From assembly GCF_025370935.1 (NCBI RefSeq), contig NC_133485.1:17462073-17526072 (forward strand): 64,000 bases of DNA, written 5' to 3'. Source of the stretch: Choristoneura fumiferana (Eukaryota; Arthropoda; Insecta; Lepidoptera; Tortricidae). Position 1 is the stretch's first letter. Every line of letters starts with the position of its first letter. The position numbers and the translations under genes are program-made. Below, piece by piece: positions 42,488 through 52,502 of this stretch. The notes beneath the pieces are model-generated. The model made no database searches and was not told the origin of the DNA. It was given only the letters and a program-made list of their open reading frames with translations.

Positions 42488-43559
42488 AATTTTTTTTTTC
42501 ATTATGGTTTGACTACCTACCGCAGGTACGTCAATGGTAAGCTTAAGGCACTTGCCCCACCACCGACGATGAACAAGACGCTCAGACGCTAGTAAATCTA
42601 CTGACTAGAGACGAGTTGAGGAGCAGCGAGTAGCGAGAAGCAAGTGTTCATCAGTGCTGGATCTACGTTTGGACTTTGGAGCCGGGCTTAAAGTGAATTT
42701 TGGCAACCTTGTTTATTAGAACCTGCGCCCTGCAATTTGGAACAAATAAGGCTACAGAGAGAGAGAAATTCTCACCGGCAGTTTGAAAAGCGAGCGATCA
42801 AATTATAAACATTGTCATGGGGTTTATCCTACTAATATTATAAGGTTTACTAATATTTTGGCGAAAATTATTTAGCAAATTATTAACTCCCAAACTATTT
42901 AACCCATATTTTTATTTAGGCGAAATTTAATTTCCCAACTCAACATTTCGCACTGATATCATTTCCCAACTAACTAATGATTTGATAAATGATTATTATG
43001 CAAATTATTCCCTGGCATGTTTTTAAGATGTCATTTGTGTTTTTGTCAAATGCGTTGATTGGCATTCCTTAATTTAGCAAGCAAACAAGCAAGCAAGCCA
43101 ATGTTTTTTTTCCGTTCTGTTACAAAAAAACCTAACATCGAAGGCTAAAGCGGAAGCTACGCTACGCTTCGCTCCCGCCTTAGCCTTCTGAACCTAACCT
43201 ATCCAAGTCGCTTCTGCCTAGTCTCGTCTTGCTCGCTCGCTTCGCTCGCTCGCCGCCACATAATTGAACATTTATTCATGTTATTATATATCATGACTGA
43301 TATAACTACCTTATGTGTAAAAATTGGCCAAAATGTTATTTGACTATTTGTTATTTTCCTTAGCCAATAATTTGCTACATAATTGTTTGCCACAAAAGTG
43401 TGATGAAGTAAAATTTTGCAATATAAAAATGTTGCGTAATAAGAAAAATTCGAAGCAAAGTTATGCCAAGGATTGGTTTGCCAAATGAAACTTCGGCGAA
43501 AGGTTGGTTGCTAAGTGAAATTTGGCGAAAAATATTTCGCCGAAAAGGCAGTACACCAT
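42488..43559. other. Non-coding stretch with a repeat fragment
   Basis: 42545-42655 is a fragment of the gcgag-rich element at 36096-36473. A short palindrome near 43136-43190 (aggctaaagcggaagc, then ccgccttagcct) is present. No exon is supported. Confidence 0.4.
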
Positions 43560-43870
43560 ATTATAAACGCGAAAGTTTGTATGGACGGATTGGATGGATG
43601 TTTGGATGTATGTTCGTTACTCTTTCACGCAAATCTACTGAACGGATTTGAGTAAAATTTGGCATACAGGTAATATATACCCTGGATAGGCTACTTTTCA
43701 TCCCGATATTCCTACGGGATACGGATAAAATCTCGAAGTAACAACCGCTGGACTTTGAGTCATGAAATTTGGTATGTAGGTAGCTGGAACTACTGGAATA
43801 ACACATAGGCTACTTTTTATCCCGATATTCCCACGGGATAGGGATAAATCACGATATATATTTTGGGATT
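43560..43870 (-). repeat. Two inverted units of the 'ccaaatttcatga' repeat
   Basis: Reverse complement of the units tandemly arrayed at 50690-51300: tcatgaaatttggtatgtag, ggctactttttatcccgata, ttcccacgggatagggataa. Two successive units are visible. Confidence 0.65.
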
Positions 43871-44715
43871 TCCCATGGGAATTTTGTAAAATCCCGTAAT
43901 TTCAATTGTAACTACCAGACCGAATAGTTTACTTACGCATGCGAAGCCGAGGGTAAACTCTAGTAACATTATACTTAATAGTCGATAGCTTCCGTCCTCG
44001 AATCGACGGCGGTACGACAAGTTGTTGCCTATAGCGAACAATAAGCCATCCAACATCGTCAGAACCATTCTATCTAAACCATTACTTACTATGAAATGAA
44101 TCAGTGCTATGTATGTACCAAACACTGCATCGCTGTTTAATAGTGGAATATAACGAGCCATATTTGTACACGAAACCATTGTGGCGGCCAGTTGATGACC
44201 AATATCCAAGACCATATTGAAAAACGTCTGAGCGAGTCGCCATATTGGAAAAAAAATTACTATGCGAGTCGCGTTTCCCGCCAAAGCACCCGCGCCGCGC
44301 CCAACGCTGAATTTAATAGAAAGAATCATGACGATGGAATTTTATGTTCAGCCAGTGTACGAGTATGATATACACTATGAATAAATAATCAGATACTGGG
44401 AACGATTGTAGTGTTTAGGTGGGCTTCCAATGAAGCTGAGCGGATAAGGTCATCTTCGACCTGGTAGGTACAACATTACAAGGAAAACCTGCATCTACCT
44501 TCCCAGCAGAGGTTAGGCACAGGCCTCCTCTGAGACTGAGAGGACTGGGCTGTATTTATGAAAAAAACAATGAAAACCACTGTAATTTTTAGGAGTTCCC
44601 ATGGGAACTTAGTATAAAATCCCAGTGTTTAAATTCAACTGCTGGTTCTGCCGGTTTACGCGTCTTACGAGTAAGCCGCACATACGGTAGTGGCACATGG
44701 CTCGCGTGACCACTC

Positions 44716-44890
44716 TTAGGCCGCTTGTAGACGTACGTTGTTTCACCGGACAACGGACCGTTTTTTTTGCCGGACTTGCGGAGCTGTATGGCTAAGTCAC
44801 CGGACAAGTGTCCGGTGCGTGTAAACACATTCATTGTAGCCATACAACACCGCACGTCCAGCAAACAACGGACTTCTACAAGCGGCCTTA
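44716..44890. repeat. MITE with 'taggccgcttgtaga' termini
   Basis: taggccgcttgtaga and tctacaagcggcctta frame about 175 bp. Inner arms caccggacaacggaccg and ggacaagtgtccgg add structure. Flanking actct on both sides may be a target duplication. The 118-aa minus frame across it is spurious. Confidence 0.7.
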
Positions 44891-45118
44891 CTCTTCTTCT
44901 CAGTCTTATTTCATTAGTCCTGTAATAATCTTTTCGAGGGTTCAATCAAAGTCAAAGTCAAAATATCTTTATTCAATTTAGGCTATTATAATGAATGTCA
45001 AAAAATCTACCACCGCATCTAAAGACGGACCTAACTCGCGATTCTCTCCCTCCGGAGTAGGTACATAAAAATTATGTTTTCTCCACGCTTTTGTTACCTG
45101 CCATAACATTTCATCCTG

Positions 45119-45223
45119 AGGGGGGCTACTATGAAATTCAAAGTTCGTATCGTACCGTCAGCAGCGGGACGGTAAGATATGAAGTTCGAATTTTTCCACT
45201 TCGTAGTATACGAGTAGGGCCTG
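45119..45223. repeat. Palindromic MITE, 'gctactacgaaa' family, copy 4 (decayed)
   Basis: gggctactatgaaattcaaa then gttcgtatcgtaccgtc pairs with gacggtaagatatgaagttc and a degraded right end. Confidence 0.6.
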
Positions 45224-45575
45224 AATTTAAGCGTTCTAAAATGGACACAACCACATTATTCTCAATTCAAATTCAAATCACAACAAACTCATTCATTGTC
45301 AATTCGATTGTAAAGGTGTATTTTTAATGAAAAATTCCACTTCCCGGGCAGGAAAATCGTAAATTGGCTTAAATTATACCGTTATATTGAACGGTGTTAA
45401 AAAAATTAAGGCCCTTCTTTAACTAGCATAAACTCGTCATTTAATGCTAGCGGCAAGGTTTTGAAAAAAAAATAGGTTTATTATTTCGTGTAAGAGAAAT
45501 TAAAAGGAAAGGACGAAATTTATTCGATGCTGGTAGTACTTATACTTTATTCAAGGGACATAGCTGGATTAGCTG

Positions 45576-45789
45576 CAGTGACGTAGCTACCAAGGGGCTA
45601 GGCGGGGCAGTGCCAAGCTCAGGGGGCCCTCGAAATTCTGCTTTATAGCTGATGATAAAGTTGCTTAGCATTTTTAAAGTATTTGTATATATAATGATTT
45701 TACTTCAAAAAACCTTACCAGTTTTGATAGCAGTGGGCCCCCATTTTTTTATTTGCCCCAGGGCCCTAAGTTACCTAGCTACGCCACTG
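45576..45789. mobile_element. hAT-like MITE with perfect 8-bp target duplication, copy 2
   Basis: Close relative of 31199-31417 in the same orientation, lacking the ccccggggccct stretch near the left end. The duplication attagctg flanks it exactly at 45568-45575 and 45790-45797. Confidence 0.92.
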
Positions 45790-46361
45790 ATTAGCTGGTA
45801 ACAGGACACTGAAATTTGTTAGCGGGTAGACGGCCAAAGCTAAGTCTGGACTGGAAATCATTTAGCAACCCCATTTGCAAATTATATGGTAACTGTAAAA
45901 AATCGTTTTCAGTGTACCTCTGTACTAAGTTTCATCTTAATCCGGCCAAGGACCAGTATGTATATAAAAGGGTCTTGACATTCTTGACAGACATATAACA
46001 GATGGACAACAAAGTAATTCTATATGGGTTTAGTTTTTTTCCTATTGAGGTACGGAGCCCTAAAACGCTATTCATTTGTATGCTCAAGAAAAAAAATATA
46101 ATACATGCAAGCCATATTTTTATACGTGCTAGATACAAGACCTAAAAGACAGCAAACTTGGCTAAAATACACAGGCTATACGCGGTGGTGAAATACTAAT
46201 CCACACTAGCATTACAAAAATTGTTAAACATTGCAGGGTGCATAACCTCTTATTCAAGACTTGGCTGTGTGGATGAAAATTCCTTTGACTACTGTGCAAG
46301 GAAGAACTTACCGAAAAAAAAACAGATGTCACTGTCACTGTCAAGTCATTCGTCAGTCAAT

Positions 46362-46505
46362 TCAGGGGGCTACTCAAAAATTCGTACGTAACACGAAGTT
46401 CGTATCGCATGGTCTCTCTCACCCTCGCATTAAATCAGTATTATATATATACAATACAAATAGCTGCAGAGCGGGACGGCAAGATAAAGTAAGATACGAA
46501 TCGAA
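46362..46505. repeat. Palindromic MITE, 'gctactacgaaa' family, copy 5 (decayed)
   Basis: ggggctactcaaaaattcgt then acgaagttcgtatcgcatgg pairs weakly with gcgggacggcaagataaagt and aagatacgaatcg. The family assignment is by eye. Confidence 0.45.
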
Positions 46506-46867
46506 TGTGGATACGAAGTCCGTGACACAGACAGAGGGGGCACACTTACATATGTCATTACTTTCCGTGCACTACAGCGACCTCAGACCAGTGGTCAAGA
46601 ACTAAATTGGCGGCCATCTTGGTTGACTTGTCAAAGGGGCCGCCATTGCCGCCATTGTAAACTCTAACGCTCTATCGTTTGAATGTTTATGCGCTCTCTT
46701 TTCGAAATTATATCCTGTTATTATTAAAGTTATTGTTAATTTGTTAGTTATTCGTTACCGTAGTTCTTGTTGTGTTTTTGTTGTTGTTTTGTTTGTTTCT
46801 TGTTAAGTTTTCGTTGACTTTTAAGTTATTTTCTTATTGCGTAGTAAGTTTCTTATTTGATAATAAC

Positions 46868-48111
46868 ATGAGTCATTTTCCGAAAAGATATTGTGTTTTC
46901 GGCTGTGACTTTTGGGTAAGTTTTTCCAGTAATTCTTCCATCAATATGTGTAAAATAGGTTTCCCGAAGCGATAGATTATGTGAATACTACCTTAAATAA
47001 TAAAAGGGCACGAGTGTTTTCGACAAAACGAAATCAAAAAAAACTTCGCGTTTTTATCTGAATACATTTAACTGAACGAAAAGTATTTGCATTGTGTTGT
47101 GTTGTATAAATAAAACCATTTTTCAGACAAGAAATGTTGTAAATAATTGTATTTATTAGTATTTCGTTTTACCTATGAAATTCACGTGGCCTCTACTTTC
47201 TTTTGGGTAGTATATTTTATCCGGCGAACCACGGAACAGTTAGTGATAAAAACGTAAATGTGAAACATTTCTTCGACCCATATCCCAGGCGCCATTTCCT
47301 GGGCAACCACATGAAATAGTCAAATAGTTTGCCCAAGGAAGTGATCAGTGCACCTTTGTGCACTGGCGGATTTGCTGTAAGGCCCAGTAGGCTCGAGCCT
47401 AGGGCGGCCAGTTATTAGAGGCGGCAAATTGAGACATAAAAAGTCAATATGATGATAAAATGATAATACCTAATAATAATATTATAATAATATAGCTGAG
47501 AAAGGGCAGCTGATACTAAATACATGGCTTGGGAGCTAGGGTAGCCAAGACTGCAAATCCGCCACTCACCTTCACTGTTTTTTAAAACAGATTGATAAGT
47601 ACTTTGAAGACAATTTTACAAGTGAACAATGATATGCACTCATCAGTTATTAGCTGCCTGTGCATTATAATAATAATATTATTATTATTCTTCGCTGGCT
47701 GACTTCACTGACAAAAAGACTTGATATCCAAAAGAGTACCAAATTCTGTAGTTACTTATCCTGTAAAAAAAGCTTTAATTATTTTTTATTACACAAATGT
47801 TGAAAATTTAGATATCACCCTTGTAAAAATATTGAATGATGATAAAAACATATTGTAATGTACACATGGCAAAATAACATTATTTAATATTGTTTCAGTT
47901 ACATTTTGTGTACCACTACATCGGTTTCCTCACCCGACAAGGAAACCTGACCTTTTTAATGCTTGGATGTCAGTGGTTGGGGACAAACTTCAGGAAACTG
48001 ACCAAATTAAAATATATAAGTCGAAAGACTGTGTGACCATCATTTTGATCCAATGACAAATATCAATAGATCGGATCAAGCCATCAGCAATACCATCTGT
48101 GAATTTACATC
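46868..48111 (+). pseudogene. THAP-domain exons of P-element relic copy A
   Basis: Exon 1 (46868-46915) starts MSHFPKRYCVFGCDFW and ends at a GTAAGT donor. Exon 2 (47899-48111), after tattgtttcag, contains FCVPLHRFPHPTRKPDLFNA and WMSVV, then, after a frame change near 48018, CDHHFDPMT. The order Cys pair, LHRFP, W, C-x2-HF is the C2CH pattern of THAP domains, the DNA-binding head of P-element transposases. The junction between exons 1 and 2 is out of phase for the THAP frame and exon 2 has an internal frameshift, so this is a relic. A hAT-like MITE (47361-47567) sits in the intron. It probably belongs with the catalytic region at 52503-54741 on the same strand, but that link is inferred. Confidence 0.5.
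47361..47567. repeat. hAT-like MITE, diverged
   Basis: cactggcggatttgctg and gcaaatccgccactc are terminal inverted repeats of the CAGTGGCGG type. The flanks acctttgt and accttcac are only partly similar, so the target duplication has decayed. Located in the intron between the putative THAP exons. Confidence 0.65.
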
Positions 48112-48469
48112 GTAAGTAGATGTTTTTTTCATTTGCAAAGAAATTACAGGGGTCACTGGTTGTTGACTTCCAAATTATATTTATATATAAGTTGATACAG
48201 AAAAACTATGAATAGAATGGAATAGAATATTTATTTGTGGAACATAGGTGTACATAAGCGATCTTAAAGTATAACATTCAGGAATCTCTATGAAAATCTC
48301 TATGAAAAAAAATGAGATAAGATAATGAGATAAAACTTATGATTTTGTAAGTTTGTATGTTGGTTAACCACTCAAATTAATTAGTCATCTGATTTCTAAA
48401 ACAGTATACTACTATAGGTGTGATATAGTTTGGATGATATGGGCTATATTACAAGCTTTAATTTAGTTT

Positions 48470-49060
48470 CACCTGTCCCGTTGTCCGTCTGTCTGTAATC
48501 AAATCTTGCAAGTAAAACTCGACCAACTTCCAGTGTCAGATTGACTTGAAATTTGTATACTTATGTAAATTGCGTGACAATACAATAATCTGGTAGTTAC
48601 ATCCTGGTTTCCGGCCAGGATCGTCTCCAGACGGAACTCTTCAACGGTTAATGGCATCGGCTTAAAATTTGGTATGCAAATGTAGTTTGAGTAACAATAG
48701 GTACAAGTAGTCAACTAAAAGTATAGTTAGCAATTAAAGCTTGTATTAAACATGAAATTTTCACCTGTCCCGTTGTCTGTCTGTCTGTAATCAAATCTTG
48801 CAAGTTAAATTCGACCAACACCCAGTACGTCGGATTGACTTGAAATTTGGCATACTTATGTAAATTGCGTGACAATAAATAATCTGGTAGTGACATCCTG
48901 GTAGTCCGCCCAGGATCGTCTCCGCAGGACAGAACTCTTCTACGGTTAATGGCATCGACTTGAAATTTGGTACGCAAATGTAGTTTGGGTGAGGGTGACA
49001 ATGCAAGTAAAGTAGACAAAAAGTAAAGTTAGCAAAACAGCTTGTATTAAAAATGAAATT
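48470..49060 (-). repeat. Two tandem 292-bp units of an interspersed repeat
   Basis: cacctgtcccgttgtc-type starts at 48470 and 48762 are 292 bp apart. The units share tctgtctgtaatcaaatctt, gacttgaaatttg and aggatcgtctcc. A further partial junction is near 49035. A dispersed, inverted relative lies at 60731-60930. The three minus frames over it are the same repeat read repeatedly. Confidence 0.75.
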
Positions 49061-50327
49061 TTCACAAAAAAAAAAAAACTCGGCCTATGCCCTGGCTTGT
49101 TATGGCTTTACTGCTATACACATTTGACTCGAAAAATTATGTAATACTGGCACTAACTTGCCTGTATCTAAGATACAACACAAATATTTTTCCAATGGGT
49201 AAATGCCACCACAGCTGGTAATCTCTGGAATTACAAATAAACAGTATAATTAAATGGAATTCCTTGACAGAAATCTGTGAAAAAATAAGTAGTTTATACT
49301 AATAATGTTTATAAACAATTAAAATGTTAGTAGGTCATATAACTTTGTAACTTTACATGTATGCCAGAAGTACTCTCCAAACCAACTAAACCAGTTTTAA
49401 TAGTGCACTACTGAAGAGACCAGGGGCCTACCATGATCTTTCATAAACGATCCCAACGAAATATTTTGGAATTATTTTGGAAAACCATAACTCTATGTCA
49501 TTGCGTGTTCTTAGCAACCGCTGTGTTGATTACAAATAAAATGTTTACGCTGTCACTAATCCACGACTCTTTTCTCACTGAAAGTTAGTTTATCAATGAG
49601 GAGTTAAGAAGCACAATGTCGTGATAGTACCTATGAAAAAATATTAAAACTTGAATAAAATTAGTTCTTGAAAATTAAAATTTCCATGTAAAACACTTAA
49701 AGTTCCAAAAGAATGAATGAGTAACTTATACTGAATCGCAAAATTTGACACTGAAGCGATTCAATTCCCACTCAAGTTAAGCGTCATGGTACGAAAACCG
49801 CTTGAAGTGAGTGAATGAAAATGTCTGTATCGCTGCGCTGAACCGTGTTGAACTGAATCCAAAGTTACGTCGTGGTACGAAAATAGCGATGCAGTTCAGT
49901 TTAGAGCCTAAACTGAATCGTATTAAGAGAGCGTGGTAGACCCCAGTAAGTAAGCCATACTGGACAGGACAAGTACTTAGTACATTTGAATTTTACTGTG
50001 GTGAGTATCGCCTGACCCAGTGTAGCACTTATGGGTTAAAGCTTGTATGTGTTATGTTTGTCATGTTGTGCTTTTCTCAAAAATAAAGAAAAAACTACAA
50101 GATAAAATTTATTATTAATATTTGAAACATATAACTACAATATAATAAAATTACTCTTTATTCTAAACCACAAATATCTACCTAGTAAAATAAGTTGACT
50201 CATTATGAGTTGCCGTGTGCAAACTGGACTTTTATATAAAACCGATTATGCAGCAGAAATTACGCCACCGACATTACCGCGCTCACAGCTCTAAAAATTA
50301 CGCTAGTCAGCTTCACCCATACAGAAA
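49061..50327. other. Non-coding stretch up to the assembly gap
   Basis: No gene is supported. It probably lies within the long intron or internal region of P-element relic A. Confidence 0.35.
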
Positions 50328-50427
50328 NNNNNNNNNNNNNNNNNNNNNNNNNNNNNNNNNNNNNNNNNNNNNNNNNNNNNNNNNNNNNNNNNNNNNNNNN
50401 NNNNNNNNNNNNNNNNNNNNNNNNNNN
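50328..50427. other. Assembly gap, 100 N
   Basis: Exactly 100 unknown bases, the conventional placeholder for a gap of unknown length. Open frames spanning it are meaningless. Confidence 0.99.
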
Positions 50428-50515
50428 GCCACTCGAGGACTTTCCTTCCCCAACGGTTATCTATTTCTTTGAGCGATGTGGTCCGCCCTTGCCACTTCAA
50501 CTTGCATATGTGTTT
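50428..50515 (-). mobile_element. RTE-like LINE stub beside the gap
   Basis: gccactcgaggactttcctt then ccccaacggttatct corresponds to the segment near 34463-34530 of the stub at 34289-34559. Its remainder is probably lost in the N run. Confidence 0.6.
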
Positions 50516-50516
50516 C

Positions 50517-50680
50517 AGCGTGGAAAGTAAGACAGCCGGTGAAATTACTGGCATTGAGTATCCCATCTTAGGCCTAAGGTTGGCAACGCATCTGCAATAC
50601 CCTTGTGTTGCAGATGTTTATGGGCGGTGGTGATCTCTTACCATCTGGAGACCCACTTGCTCATTTGCCATCCCAGATGT
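50517..50680 (+). mobile_element. LINE 3' stub, 'gtgggtctcctgatgg' family
   Basis: ggaaagtaagacagccggtg, then atcccatcttaggcctaagg and gggcggtggtgatctcttac, as in 26055-26346. It runs straight into the tandem array at 50690. Confidence 0.7.
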
Positions 50681-50689
50681 CAGCTATCT

Positions 50690-51300
50690 ACATACCAAAT
50701 TTCATGATCTAAGCGCAGCGGTTGTTACATCAAGATTTTATCCCTATCCCGTGGAAATATCTGAATAAAAAGTAGCCTGTGTTATCTCTGATGTCCAGCT
50801 ATTACATACCAAATTTCATGATCTGAGCGCAGTGGTTGTTATTTCAAGATTTTATCCCTATCCGTGGGAATCGGGATAAAAAGTAGCCTATGTGTTATCC
50901 AAATGTCCAGCTATCTACATACCAAATTTCATGACTCTAATCCAGCGGTTGTTAGGTATATCAAGATTTTATCCCTATCCCGTGGGAATATCGGAATGAA
51001 AAGTAGCCTGTGTTATCCCAGATGTCCAGCTATCTACATACCAAATTTCATGACTCTAATCTAGCGGTTGTTAGGTATATCAAGATTTATCCCTATCCGT
51101 GGGAATATCGGAATGAAAAGTAGCTGTGTTATCCCAGATGTCCAGCTATCTACATACCAAATTTCATGACTCTATCCAGCGGTTGTTAGGTATATCAAGA
51201 TTTATCCCTATCCCGTGGGTATTTCGGGAAAAAAGTATTCTATGTATCCAGGTTATAAAATAACTTTTCCATATTTCATCAAAATCCGTCCAGCCGTTTC
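50690..51300 (+). repeat. Tandem array, five units of about 116 bp
   Basis: Units begin near taccaaatttcatga at 50693, 50807, 50920, 51039 and 51155 (spacings 114, 113, 119, 116). Each contains gcggttgtta, caagattttatccctatcc, gggaatatcgg and aaaagtagcctgtgttatc. The last merges into aaaatccgtccagccgtttc, the usual 3' part of the dispersed element. The inverted two-unit copy is at 43560-43870. Confidence 0.88.
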
Positions 51301-51577
51301 AGCGTGCAGAAGTAAGAGACATAATCACTTACTCACAAACTCACTCACTCGCTCACAAACTTAGGTACTGATACTGAGGTCTACTGTCCCTTGGAGCTGT
51401 GAAAAAATCGAACTTCTAAGCCAACGCAATCAAAAGATGAAGCCGTTTATGCTGCAAATTTCCGTAAATTTACGAAATTCGCAAGGAAGGGAACCAAAAC
51501 CTACAGGGTACCTACTTCCCGTGAACTCAGAATAGCTATTATAACACAACCAACTAGAAATGTCTGAAAATCTTGAT

Positions 51578-51838
51578 TTTTAGGGTTTCGGAGCCAAAAT
51601 GGCAATAACGGAACCCTTATAGTTTCGTCAAGTCCGTCATCTGCTGCTGCCTGTCTGTCTGTCTGTCCGTCCGCGGCTTGCTCAGGAACTATCAATGCTA
51701 GAAAGCTGTTATTTTTGCACAGATATATATGTAAAGTAAGCCGACAAAATGGTACAAAAAAATAAAAAAAATTTTTAGGCTACATCCCATAGACGTAAAG
51801 TGGGGGTTATTTTTTTTTTTTCTCATCCAAACCTAATA
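51578..51838 (-). repeat. 600-bp interspersed element, fragment
   Basis: tttagggtttcggagccaaa, then the gtccgtccgcgg region, ctatcaatgctagaaagctg and cccatagacgtaaagtgggg match one end of 35277-35907. Confidence 0.7.
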
Positions 51839-51916
51839 TGAAGAGAGAACCCGACTGGCGGGTTGCTGGCATTGAATGAGTTGTTTTGTGTTTAGGCAAG
51901 GACTAAAACTTTAAAG

Positions 51917-52443
51917 TTACTTATTGTTGGCATAAAAGTTCCTTTTTTTCAACTTAAGGTCCTGTGCAAAGAGCTTGTCTCTCTCGGATTCAGCTAACAT
52001 TGCCATGACAAACCGGTCCCTTAGAGCTTCCGCCACGTTGAGGAAGCCGCACTTCGCCGTCAAACCGCGCAATCTCGCGCCCATTGAGCGTACGTCTCCC
52101 CCGACTGCTGGGTAGCCGCGAAAAACTGGTACCGCTCTCTCAAAAACACAAACCTTTGGAGTAAAATGACTGTCCAGCAGTGCAAGGATGTCTTCGTAGG
52201 GCACATCGTGCAGCTGCTTCGGCAGCGCGAGGTCCGCAACCAACTTGTACGAAACAACGTCTGTCTTCGTATTTCCATGTAATCCTCCGAAAAATCAATC
52301 ATAAGACGAAAAAAGGATTGCAGACAGTAAATGTATGTTACCCTAAATTTAACGCAAGCGAAGCCGTGGGCACGAGCTGATAGGTATATAAATTGTGCAC
52401 GAAATTTAATAGAATCATGTCCATGTAATACTTTTGTCGACAA
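51917..52443 (-). pseudogene. Ty3/gypsy-like gag fragment, frameshifted
   Basis: On the minus strand, one frame (52243-51917) carries LPKQLHDVPYEDILALLDSH near its start and a C-terminal helical part with LRDRFVMAML. A second frame (52443-52060) carries an intervening stretch with QQSGETYAQWAR. The alternation of frames shows at least two frameshifts. The layout (LP...Y..I...L..H..PK, then a helical part ending in LRDRL-like) is that of the retrotransposon gag capsid region. No LTR, protease or reverse transcriptase is seen. It lies antisense between the THAP exons and the catalytic region of P-element relic A. Because it is broken it is not functional. Confidence 0.6.
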
Positions 52444-52502
52444 ATTTCTACCAGTCGCCGATTACTATTTATCACTCACTTATATTACTTAAAACATTTC
52501 AG

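Noticed and set aside
43817..44329. 170-codon minus-strand ORF with hydrophobic stretches
   Set aside because: Its end overlaps the repeat at 43560-43870 read antisense, there is no recognisable domain, and the hydrophobicity follows from AT-rich composition. Length alone is not enough.
48499..49019. Minus-strand ORFs with similar sequences
   Set aside because: They are the same 292-bp repeat unit translated more than once, with no known domain.
50215..50566. ORFs spanning the N run
   Set aside because: Unknown bases in the middle. The right part is a LINE stub.
52060..52443. Separate 127-codon gene
   Set aside because: Only a middle segment resembles gag. The rest is out-of-frame sequence of the same fragment.
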